Of a stretch of DNA of 64,000 nt, positions 54,305 to 62,008 are shown in pieces. A program made the translations under genes and the position numbers. The notes under the pieces are model-generated. The model worked only from the letters and a program-made list of their open reading frames with translations, did no database searches and was not told the origin of the DNA. The DNA comes from an uncultured bacterium (GTDB lineage: Bacteria; Cyanobacteriota; Vampirovibrionia; Gastranaerophilales; Gastranaerophilaceae), in contig CACZFL010000007.1 of NCBI GenBank assembly GCA_902780525.1, forward strand, positions 27,972 to 91,971. Reading direction: 5' to 3'. Within the stretch, counting starts at the first letter, position 1. Each line of letters begins with the position of its first letter.

Positions 54305-55105
54305 CTATGAAAGTTGTGATATCATAACTTCAGCTTTTTGTAAAATTGCCTCACGTAAATCTTCCAAATCTTCAATATCTATACCTAAAGTATTGCAAAA
54401 ATCTTTATCAATTGAGTTTACATCCAGATTTGTCTGAACAATTTTATCAATAAAGCATACTAAGTTACAAGGAATAGGGATTGATGAGAGTGACGGAGTA
54501 TGATGGTAAGCAATTGTATTAGCAAGTAAAATAGGTAACTGCCATCTTTTTGCAAGAAGTGAGCCTGTTTTAACGTGATCTGAATCAAAGAGTTTTCTTT
54601 CAGCTTCAAGTATATCCGCACCCATTTCATCAACAGCATTAATAACCTTCATATATTTTTTTTCATCAGTCATATGCAAAACGATTTTACCTACATCATG
54701 CACAAATCCTGATATAAACGCTTCATCAGCGTCCATAATCTTAGTTAAGTTAGCAATATATTCGCATCCGGAAGCAACTTTCATAGAATGTTTCCAGAGT
54801 TCTTTATCTCCCTGATTTGACATCATAGGCTTCATAGCAACCGCAACAATGATGTTTTTAACCTTAACCATACCCAATAGTGAAAGCGCGATATTAATAG
54901 AACTGATTTGCTGTGAGAAACCGTAATAAGCAGAGTTAACCAATGCTAAGAACTTAATAGTTAACGACTGGTCAAACATAACAATTTCACCAAGCTCTTT
55001 CATGTTCGCAGTAGGCTTTTTCATAATATTTAATGCCTTAACAATAACTGATGGCATTGCGTGAATGTCTTTAACACTGTTTACTAATTCAATTGTCTTA
55101 TCCAT
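54305..55105 (-). CDS. HDOD-domain signalling protein
   Basis: 266 residues, a single HDOD domain: a catalysis-free relative of HD phosphohydrolases found in signalling proteins. Typical strings are IHAMPSVIVKALNIM, IVMFDQSLTIKFLALVNSAYYG, INIALSLLGMVKVKNI and GFVHDVGKIVL; an HD pair (H136-D137) is retained, unlike in many HDOD proteins. AAGG precedes the ATG. It lies 14 bp after ftsX and 20 bp before the receiver/GGDEF-like gene, so both may feed division or envelope signals. Confidence 0.88.
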   Translation of the reverse strand: MDKTIELVNSVKDIHAMPSVIVKALNIMKKPTANMKELGEIVMFDQSLTIKFLALVNSAYYGFSQQISSINIALSLLGMVKVKNIIVAVAMKPMMSNQGDKELWKHSMKVASGCEYIANLTKIMDADEAFISGFVHDVGKIVLHMTDEKKYMKVINAVDEMGADILEAERKLFDSDHVKTGSLLAKRWQLPILLANTIAYHHTPSLSSIPIPCNLVCFIDKIVQTNLDVNSIDKDFCNTLGIDIEDLEDLREAILQKAEVMISQLS

Positions 55106-55119
55106 ATTACAACCTTCTT

Positions 55120-56028
55120 CTATACTTGTAAGTGTTTCTTAATAGACAGAAAACTGCCTATTGCACCAAACGCTGTTCCTATTATTAATAACGCGATAAT
55201 AACTATATTTTGTGCATATCCCGGAGGAGGAATTAAGAAAAATTTATGCATATTTAGTAAAGGTACTTCTATCCAGCTTAACGGGAAAACAGAAATAATT
55301 GCTGATACAAAGCCATAAAACGCACCCTGCATTATTAAAGGAGTTTTAATATACCAGTTACTAACACCCATCAGACGCATAATTTCAATCTCGTCTTTAC
55401 GTGCCTGTATTACTAACTGAATAGTATTGTTTATAATAGTTATGGTTAAAGCAGCTGATATTATAATAACAAATATCATAGTAGTATTAACAACATGCAT
55501 CAAAACCTGCATTTTTTTTGCAAGTTCTTTTGCATAACCCATATCTTCCACACCCTGAATAGGACGAATTTTATTAAATACTTCATCAATATTATCCGGT
55601 TTATCAACTTTAACACGAAGAGTATCGGGAAGTGGATTTTCTATGTCATGCAAACCAAGTTCCTGCTTAAGCGAACCCCAGGATTCGTCTTTTGTTTTTA
55701 GCGTAACTGACTGAACATGTTTAATTTCTTTTATTCTGTCTTTAACTATAGAAGGCGAGGTACCGGATTTAAGATATACGGAAATCTCAAGCACATTCCC
55801 AAGTTCATTAGCAAATGTAGAAAGAGAAAGAGTAAACCTAAACAGAACCCCAAACAACGTCAAAATTGCCGCCATTGTAGTGATGATAACAAGGTTTATA
55901 ATACCGGTTCTCTTAATATCATTAACAGCTTCAATTATGATTCTGTAAGCAATTCTCAACTCACATAACCAGTCTTTGGGTATGTGCTTTTTTACAGTAC
56001 GTTTTAATTGCTGTTTACTATCTTCCAT
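55120..56028 (-). CDS. ftsX: Cell-division ABC permease FtsX
   Basis: 302 residues with the FtsX layout: cytoplasmic N-terminus (WLCELRIAYRIIIEAVNDIKR), TM1 at ~45-65, a periplasmic domain with LGNVLEISVYLKSGTSP and the alternating VKDRIKEIKHVQSVTLKTKD, then three more helices (~180-200, 230-255, 275-295). The conserved segment IQARKDEIEIMRLMGVSNWYI precedes TM3. With FtsE it regulates periplasmic peptidoglycan hydrolases at division; amiC (7227-9155) is one possible target class. Its start overlaps ftsE by 11 bp. Confidence 0.94.
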   Translation of the reverse strand: MEDSKQQLKRTVKKHIPKDWLCELRIAYRIIIEAVNDIKRTGIINLVIITTMAAILTLFGVLFRFTLSLSTFANELGNVLEISVYLKSGTSPSIVKDRIKEIKHVQSVTLKTKDESWGSLKQELGLHDIENPLPDTLRVKVDKPDNIDEVFNKIRPIQGVEDMGYAKELAKKMQVLMHVVNTTMIFVIIISAALTITIINNTIQLVIQARKDEIEIMRLMGVSNWYIKTPLIMQGAFYGFVSAIISVFPLSWIEVPLLNMHKFFLIPPPGYAQNIVIIALLIIGTAFGAIGSFLSIKKHLQV

Positions 56029-56695
56029 AAGTTCCTGCCTGTTCGTCTTTAATAATTTCGCCGTTGTCTAACGTTAATACACGTTTTCTGAATCTGTCAA
56101 CAAGCGTATAGTCATGAGTAGATACTATAACAGTAATACCACGCTGATTAATCTGCTCAAGAATTTGCATAACCTCAAGCGAATTACCTGGGTCAAGATT
56201 ACCGGTAGGCTCATCAGCTATTAAAAGCGGAGGACCGTTTACAAGTGCACGAGCAATACTTACACGCTGCTGTTCACCACCTGATAATTCTGACGGTTTA
56301 GCTTTTGCTTTATCGAGCAAATTAACAACCTTAAGTGCACCGTTTACCCTGGTTTTAATATCAGATGAGCTTATTCCTAGCGTTCTTATTACATAAGCAA
56401 TATTATCAAACACTGTCTGATTTTGCAGAAGTTTGTAATCCTGAAATACGATTCCCATACACCTTCTCAGATTGGGAACTTTTTCCGGTGGCAGGTTTGC
56501 AATATTAATACCGCCTATTAAAACAGTACCGGTAGTAGGCGTTTCTTCTTTATAAAGCATTTTCATTAATGTTGATTTGCCAGCGCCTGAAGCACCTGTA
56601 ATAAATACGAACTCACCTGATAAAATATCCAGATTGATATTTTTAAGTGCATAATTATTTTTGTATTTTTTTGTTACAGATCTTAATTGTATCAT
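56018..56695 (-). CDS. ftsE: Cell-division ATPase FtsE
   Basis: 225 residues. Walker A GASGAGKST (34-42), Q-loop GIVFQDYKLLQNQTVFDNIA, signature LSGGEQQRVSIARALV, Walker B LLIADEPTGNLDP and switch VIVSTHDYTLV are all intact. LYKEETPTTGTV and the PNLRRCMGIVFQDYKLL block are characteristic of FtsE rather than LolD. It overlaps the transketolase gene (ATGA) and ftsX (11 bp). Confidence 0.95.
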   Translation of the reverse strand: MIQLRSVTKKYKNNYALKNINLDILSGEFVFITGASGAGKSTLMKMLYKEETPTTGTVLIGGINIANLPPEKVPNLRRCMGIVFQDYKLLQNQTVFDNIAYVIRTLGISSSDIKTRVNGALKVVNLLDKAKAKPSELSGGEQQRVSIARALVNGPPLLIADEPTGNLDPGNSLEVMQILEQINQRGITVIVSTHDYTLVDRFRKRVLTLDNGEIIKDEQAGTYGR

Positions 56696-57636
56696 TTTAC
56701 TATCTCTAATATTCTCTTTGTTATGTTTTCAGCATCCAGCTTATAATAAGCCAAAAGTTCCTTTGGAGAACCGCTTTGTCCAAACTCGTCATTAATACCA
56801 AATCTATGTATCTTAACCGGATAATTTTCAGATAAACATTCGGCAACAGCAGAACCAAGACCACCAATTATTGAATGGTTCTCAACCGTAACAACTGATT
56901 TAGTTTTCTTTGCCGATTTTATAATTGTATCAGAATCAAAAGGTTTAATTACCGGCATATTAATAAGCTCTGCGCTTATACCTTGATTTTCTAGCGACAA
57001 AACAGCCTGATAAACTTCGGCAAAAATATCACCGTTAGAAATAATGGTAACATCCGTTCCATGTTTTAAAATCACAGCTTTGTCAGGTGAAAATTTATAG
57101 TCAGAGTCATAAATTACAGGAACATCAATCCTTGAAGATCTGATGTAAACAGGACCGTTGATCTCTGAAGCATACCTGACTGCCTGACGGCTCTGTTCAC
57201 TATCGCAAGGACAAATAACGGTCATGTTAGGAAGCATACGCATAAGCGCGACATCCTCTAATGCCTGATGGCTAGCACCATCCTCCCCCACAGTAATACC
57301 GCCATGAGCACCTATAATTTTTACATTTGCTTTTTGATAACATACAGAATTACGGACCTGATCATATGTTCTGCCTGTTGCAAAAACTGCAAAAGAAGCA
57401 ATAAAAGGAATTTTACCCGTAAGCGAAAGACCAAGTGACGTTGTAATAAGATTTTGCTCAGCAATACCAACATTAAAAAATCGTTTCGGAAACTCCTTCG
57501 CAAAAATTGACGTCTTTGTTGAACTCGATAAATCTGCATCAAGCACAACAATATCACCGTTACATCTTCCAAGCTCGGTTATTTCTTCTCCTATTGCAGC
57601 TCTTATTGATTTTTTGTTTGTAAAATCCGGTTGCAT
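56692..57636 (-). CDS. Transketolase, C-terminal subunit (split type)
   Basis: 314 residues, equal to the C-terminal half of transketolase: the pyrimidine-binding domain (RFFNVGIAEQNLITTSLGLS with the catalytic Glu, GAHGGITVGEDGASHQALEDVALM) and the C-terminal domain (VVTVENHSIIGGLGSAVAECL). Split transketolases normally have an N-terminal TPP-binding partner directly upstream; here only a 78-residue unrelated gene and a gap lie upstream. ATG 57636 with AAGGGG five bases upstream is chosen over in-frame ATGs at 57669 and 57663. It overlaps ftsE by four bases, an unusual partnership. Confidence 0.88.
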   Translation of the reverse strand: MQPDFTNKKSIRAAIGEEITELGRCNGDIVVLDADLSSSTKTSIFAKEFPKRFFNVGIAEQNLITTSLGLSLTGKIPFIASFAVFATGRTYDQVRNSVCYQKANVKIIGAHGGITVGEDGASHQALEDVALMRMLPNMTVICPCDSEQSRQAVRYASEINGPVYIRSSRIDVPVIYDSDYKFSPDKAVILKHGTDVTIISNGDIFAEVYQAVLSLENQGISAELINMPVIKPFDSDTIIKSAKKTKSVVTVENHSIIGGLGSAVAECLSENYPVKIHRFGINDEFGQSGSPKELLAYYKLDAENITKRILEIVK

Positions 57637-57738
57637 AATTCCCCTTCTTACAGATTTTAACATAAACATAACCTAAATGCAAAAGGTAGAAATATAATTA
57701 AAAGACTGCTTTATAAGTCAGCAGACAATTTATACAAC

Positions 57739-57975
57739 CTAACTTTTAAAATAATCACAAATAAGTTTTTCGCGTTTTGGAAGCAATTTTTTTGCTGATT
57801 CTATAATGGGATTTTTATTAAGTTTCTGAAGTTCTTTACATAATATGGCTTTTTCAAGAATAAGCGTATTGTACAACTGATTACAAATATCAGATGATGA
57901 TTGGTGCAAATGTAGTTTCTTAATTTGGAGTTCTTTTTGCTGAATTTTTTTTAGTAATAACTGCTTATTATTCAC
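57739..57975 (-). CDS. Small basic coiled-coil protein
   Basis: 78 residues, GTG start with AGGGTGA five bases upstream and a TATAAT (minus strand, 57996-57991) above that. The sequence is two amphipathic helices rich in Lys, Gln and Leu (LLLKKIQQKELQIKKLHLH; LILEKAILCKELQKLNK) with a basic tail (KKLLPKREKLICDYF). No family recognised; small flagellar-chaperone-like or regulatory helical hairpins look similar but there is no supporting context. It has its own promoter and lies 102 bp before the transketolase gene. Confidence 0.6.
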   Translation of the reverse strand: MNNKQLLLKKIQQKELQIKKLHLHQSSSDICNQLYNTLILEKAILCKELQKLNKNPIIESAKKLLPKREKLICDYFKS

Positions 57976-58290
57976 AAAATCACCCTTTCCTATTATAGGA
58001 TATAATGTTTTTTACTATTTATCAATCAATCTTTTAGTGTATTCTTTACTATAACTTGTAATAAATCTTAACAAATAAGGCAATTGTGCTCAAAAAATTT
58101 ACTTATATATAACATAACATATATAACGAGGAACAAGTCACAATAAGGATTACATAAAATATGTGGTTCTTTATTGTAAATTTTTGTAACAATCTATCAA
58201 AAAAACCTAAAGTTTTGACAAAAAATGTCGATATAGTATAGGTAAGTAAGTACATAGGTTGATATGAAAATTAGAAAGGAGTATTTTTAT
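57976..58290. other. 315-bp intergenic region before the 523-residue gene
   Basis: Holds a minus-strand -10 for the 78-residue gene, a hairpin at 58140-58177 (ACAATAA/TTATTGT with inner ACATA/TATGT), and a plus-strand promoter (58214-58241). A CTTATATATAA at 58102-58112 partly matches the 14-mer upstream of the other coiled-coil genes. No further gene seen. Confidence 0.5.
58214..58241 (+). promoter_or_regulatory. Promoter of the 523-residue coiled-coil gene
   Basis: TTGACA (58214-58219), 16-bp spacer, TATAGG (58236-58241), giving a leader of ~43 nt that contains the strong Shine-Dalgarno AAAGGAG eight bases before ATG 58291. Confidence 0.65.
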
Positions 58291-59859
58291 ATGGCAGATT
58301 TCGGAAAAATTAATCCTGAAAAAGCTCAAGCTATTATTAAAGCTTTGAAGGATGGCAAAATTAACCAGAATGAAATGAAGCAACTTGGTCTTACGGAAGC
58401 AGAAGCACAAGAACTTACAAAAGCATTTTCTTCCGGGCAAGTTGAAATTGGGGACTTTGTATTAGTAAACAAAGGAAAAGTAAACAAAGATGGTAAAGAG
58501 TTTCAACTATCGTCAACACACAAAAAACAAAAACCAGCAGAAGAAGAAAGTGGTTTTTTGTCTAAAGCAAAAACCATCGGTAAATATGTAGGTGCAGCAG
58601 CTGCTGCTGTTGGTGTTGCAGCTGGTGGTGTAGCTCTTGCTACGGGGGCGCTGGCATCTATGCCGGCTTGGGCTCCATTGGCATTGATTGCTGCCGGCGG
58701 TGTGTTGCTTACAAGTTGTTCTCCTGGAAGCGAAAAAGTAGTTGAAGCAACTCAAAATCAGACTATGAATATCAAAATGCAGGATTACTCAAGACAGATT
58801 GATCAGATTCTTCAGCGTATGGATAAAATGAATGACAGTATATCCGGTGATTTTAAAGTAATGTTAGCAAATCTTCAGTTAATTATTAATAACCAATATT
58901 TAACAAAACAGGAACTGGGGCAAAAGTTAGATGATTTTATGAAAGACATGGAAAAATGGCTCAAGGAAATTGCTAACAATCAAAATAATATCAGAATTGA
59001 TAATAACAAAAATGCAGCTGATATTTTGGCAGCAATTAAAGCAATTATCGACAATAACGGCAATGTTGATGCAAAACTTGATGAGTTAATTAAACTGATA
59101 ACTCAGATTAAAATCGACACAGGTGACATTAAAAACGACACAAATGAAATTAAGGATACAACAAACAGCATCCTTGAAGAAATCAAAAAAGCTAAAGATG
59201 ATCTCAAAGCTACATTAAATACAAACAATCAAGCTGTATTGGATGCAATTGCAAAACTTAATGACAACGACCAGAAAACCCTTTCTGTACTTAATGACAT
59301 CAAAGCATTAATCAAAACATACGGCGATGCAGGTAAGGAACTCGGGGAACAAATCCTTGTCACAATCGGTAACATAAGCGGTAACGTCGATTTATCAGAA
59401 GTACTCAAACTTCTTGAGAAACTGGTTAATGGTCAGAAGAAAACCAATGACAGTATTGAAAATATGACTAATATCGTCAGCGAGTTCAAAGCAAAAAATC
59501 AGGAACAACTCGATGTTATTATCTCTAAATTAGACAAGATTAATGGAACCCTTGAAAAACTCGGTACAGATGTAACATTCGGTATGAACGCAATATTAAA
59601 TGCAATCAAAGACCTTCCGAAAGCTTCGGACTTCAATGCCAAGCTTGATGCAATTATCGAAAGAATGGATAATCTTATCGGTAAGACTACAAAGAACGGC
59701 AATACTCTTGTTGACATTCTGAATGCAATGAAAGAACTTCAAAATACTATCAATATTGTTATTGAAGGTGACAAAATCAAAGTTATTTGCAACTGTGGAA
59801 ACTGCGGCGGCAGCAAGCATGAAGGCATCATTGGTGACTTAAACGACTTACTCGGATAA
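58291..59859 (+). CDS. Hydrophobic-hairpin plus coiled-coil protein with CxCxxCGG tail
   Basis: 522 residues from ATG 58291; an in-frame ATG at 58264 lies upstream of the AAAGGAG and is unlikely. The N-terminal ~65 residues are helical (EKAQAIIKALKDGKINQNEM). An Ala/Gly-rich segment (~90-115, VGAAAAAVGVAAGGVALATG) and a second hydrophobic helix (~118-140, PLALIAAGGVLLTSC) form a likely membrane hairpin. Then ~340 residues of heptad-like amphipathic helix rich in Ile, Leu, Asn and Asp follow (DTGDIKNDTNEIKDTTNSIL). The C-terminus has C500, C502, C505 (ICNCGNCGG) and ends IIGDLNDLLG. No signal peptide. The architecture recalls pore-forming translocators or ClyA-like toxins, but I see no sequence match. 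Own promoter and terminator. Confidence 0.75.
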   Translation: MADFGKINPEKAQAIIKALKDGKINQNEMKQLGLTEAEAQELTKAFSSGQVEIGDFVLVNKGKVNKDGKEFQLSSTHKKQKPAEEESGFLSKAKTIGKYVGAAAAAVGVAAGGVALATGALASMPAWAPLALIAAGGVLLTSCSPGSEKVVEATQNQTMNIKMQDYSRQIDQILQRMDKMNDSISGDFKVMLANLQLIINNQYLTKQELGQKLDDFMKDMEKWLKEIANNQNNIRIDNNKNAADILAAIKAIIDNNGNVDAKLDELIKLITQIKIDTGDIKNDTNEIKDTTNSILEEIKKAKDDLKATLNTNNQAVLDAIAKLNDNDQKTLSVLNDIKALIKTYGDAGKELGEQILVTIGNISGNVDLSEVLKLLEKLVNGQKKTNDSIENMTNIVSEFKAKNQEQLDVIISKLDKINGTLEKLGTDVTFGMNAILNAIKDLPKASDFNAKLDAIIERMDNLIGKTTKNGNTLVDILNAMKELQNTINIVIEGDKIKVICNCGNCGGSKHEGIIGDLNDLLG

Positions 59860-59883
59860 GTTAATCCAAATAAGATAAAAAAA

Positions 59884-59911
59884 GACTGAGCAGTGCTCAG
59901 TCTTTTTTTTT
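59884..59911 (+). terminator. Intrinsic terminator of the 523-residue-region gene
   Basis: GACTGAGC/GCTCAGTC stem with loop AGT, preceded by an A run and followed by nine Ts. The A and T runs make it act in both directions, so it may also serve dppC on the minus strand. Confidence 0.92.
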
Positions 59912-59932
59912 AATAACACACTAATTTACTGG

Positions 59933-60997
59933 TTATTTTCTGATAATAGATTTCGGATCAAGGATATCTCTTATTGCATCACCTAACAGGTTAAATGACA
60001 AAACAGCAATAAAAATTAATCCACCGGGAGCTAAAAGCCACGGACGATATAAAATATTCATATATTCCTGCGCCTCCTTAAGCATATTTCCCCAACTGGC
60101 GTCAGGTTGTTGAATTCCAAGACCAAGAAAACTCAGACCGGACTCAGCAAGAATATAAGAAGGAACGCTTAAAGTCATCGCAATAATAACATAACTGGTA
60201 GTTTGCGGAATAATATGTTTTAGTATAATTCTTAATGATGAAGCACCCATCACTTTTTCAGCCTGGACAAATTCTTCCTGTTTTACAGAAAGCACCATTC
60301 CGCGAACAACTCTCGCAAAGCCGGCCCAACCTATAAGAGCAAGTATAACAACAATAAGAGAAAATCTCTGTACACTTGTCATACCTGAAGGCAATATTGC
60401 GGCAAGAATAATTAATAAATAAAAACTCGGTATCGCCATAATTGCCTCTGCAAATCTCATCATTATTACATCAATCCAACCGCCAAAGTACCCAGAGATA
60501 CCGCCATATAATAAGCCAATCGGGAATACAATCAACAATGCCAAAAAACCAACAGTCATCGAGATTCTTCCGCCAAATAAAAGTCTTGAAAATACATCCC
60601 TGCCATTGATATCAGTTCCCAACAAATGGATTTCACCTCCGTCGCTTACACCGAATAAATGTCTATGAGTCGGTATTAATCCTAGAACTTTATGTTTTTC
60701 ACCTTTGACAAAAGGTTTTATATAGTATTTTTTTGACCGGTCTTGTTTATAAACAGTTTGCATCAGATCCGGATCATATTTTCTTATATAATTATAAGTA
60801 TATGGCAATGACAGTTTACCCATTTCATCAATCATATAAATATTTGAAGGCGGAGCATAAGACAAATCCCTGTTGGAATATGTACTTGAATATGGTGATA
60901 TAAAATCTGCAAAGAGTATAATTATATACAATAATAAAAGTATTATAAATGCATATTTTGCAAATTTGTCTTTAAGAATCTCTTTTAAAAGCATCAT
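59933..60997 (-). CDS. dppC: Dipeptide/oligopeptide ABC permease, DppC type
   Basis: 354 residues. TM1 (~15-32) is followed by an unusually long periplasmic loop (~33-130) before HLLGTDINGRDVFSRLLFGGRIS, the conserved entry to the binding-protein-dependent permease core. Four to five further helices follow, with the EAA loop GWAGFARVVRGMVLSVKQEEF (quoted in part) and VMGASSLRIILKHIIPQ contacting the ATPase. The C-terminus ends FNLLGDAIRDILDPK. Its start overlaps dppB by four bases. No dppD/dppF ATPase genes are in the window, so they are encoded elsewhere. Confidence 0.93.
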   Translation of the reverse strand: MMLLKEILKDKFAKYAFIILLLLYIIILFADFISPYSSTYSNRDLSYAPPSNIYMIDEMGKLSLPYTYNYIRKYDPDLMQTVYKQDRSKKYYIKPFVKGEKHKVLGLIPTHRHLFGVSDGGEIHLLGTDINGRDVFSRLLFGGRISMTVGFLALLIVFPIGLLYGGISGYFGGWIDVIMMRFAEAIMAIPSFYLLIILAAILPSGMTSVQRFSLIVVILALIGWAGFARVVRGMVLSVKQEEFVQAEKVMGASSLRIILKHIIPQTTSYVIIAMTLSVPSYILAESGLSFLGLGIQQPDASWGNMLKEAQEYMNILYRPWLLAPGGLIFIAVLSFNLLGDAIRDILDPKSIIRK

Positions 60998-61977
60998 TTG
61001 GCACTCTCCTGACTTCTGCGCGTACGTGGGTCAGCAAGCATAAGCAGAATATCTGCAATCAAATTACCCGCAATAAGCATAATAGTACCAATCATAAGAG
61101 ATGCCATAACAAGATTAATATCAGATTTTAAAACAGCTTCCAAAATTAATCTTCCCAAGCCCGGATACTGAAAGACATACTCGGTTAAAGCCGCACCGCT
61201 CAATAATCCTGCGAACTCAAAACCTAGCAATGTAATCATTGGATTTACGGCATTTCTGAGCGCATGCTTAAATATTACCTTAAACTCACTCAAACCTTTT
61301 GCCCTGGCAAATTTTATATAATCAGAATCCAAAACTTCAAGCATATTAGCACGCATCTGCCTTTGAAGTCCAGATAAAGATATAGTGAATAAAACAAATA
61401 CCGGTAATATCAAGTGGCGAGAAATATCAATAATTTTTCCGGTAAAACTTAACTCGTTAAAGTTATAGCTTGTTAAACCGCCAACGGGGAACCAACCTGT
61501 TTTCACTGCAAGCATAAGCATTAATATCGCAAAAAAGAATGAGGGAATTGCCATACCTACACTTGAAAGAACAGTAAGCAATCTGTCGAGCGTGGTTTCT
61601 TTTCGGATAGCGGCAATAATGCCAAGCGGAACTCCCACGCTCCAAGTCATAAATAAAACCATTAAAGCAAGAAGAAGAGTGTTCGGCACCCTTTCCTTGA
61701 GTTTAATTATAACTTTTTCACCGTCTGAAGTATATCCTAAATCTAATTTTATAAATGATTTTGCCCAGGACAGGTATTGAATCATAATGGGCTTATCTAA
61801 ATTAAGCCTTTTAATCTCTTTTTGGAGGGTTTCTTCTGATATAGAAGGATTCATTCTTAACTCTGCCAATGGGTCAACAGGAGCAAGGCGTATTATAAAA
61901 AAACTGATTAACGATACAACTATTAATAACGGTATCGTTTGTACAATTCTTTTAAATATGTATTTAATCAGTCCCAC
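60994..61977 (-). CDS. dppB: Dipeptide/oligopeptide ABC permease, DppB type
   Basis: 327 residues. The N-terminal FIIRLAPVDPLAELRMNPSIS block is the DppB/OppB signature, followed by six helices. The EAA loop is LEVLDSDYIKFARAKGLSEFKVIFKHALRNA (quoted only in part for the family match YIKFARAKGL), and GALLTEYVFQYPG-like GAALTEYVFQYPGLGRL follows. It lies 31 bp after dppA and overlaps dppC. Imports peptides or related solutes across the inner membrane. Confidence 0.93.
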   Translation of the reverse strand: MGLIKYIFKRIVQTIPLLIVVSLISFFIIRLAPVDPLAELRMNPSISEETLQKEIKRLNLDKPIMIQYLSWAKSFIKLDLGYTSDGEKVIIKLKERVPNTLLLALMVLFMTWSVGVPLGIIAAIRKETTLDRLLTVLSSVGMAIPSFFFAILMLMLAVKTGWFPVGGLTSYNFNELSFTGKIIDISRHLILPVFVLFTISLSGLQRQMRANMLEVLDSDYIKFARAKGLSEFKVIFKHALRNAVNPMITLLGFEFAGLLSGAALTEYVFQYPGLGRLILEAVLKSDINLVMASLMIGTIMLIAGNLIADILLMLADPRTRRSQESAK

Positions 61978-62008
61978 TTAAGTCCCCTCTGAAAATAAAT
62001 ATAACCGA

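Noticed and set aside
58513..58755. Cys/Arg-rich minus-strand frame opposite the 58.3-kb gene
   Set aside because: It arises from antisense reading of the Ala/Gly hairpin and lacks any Shine-Dalgarno or promoter.
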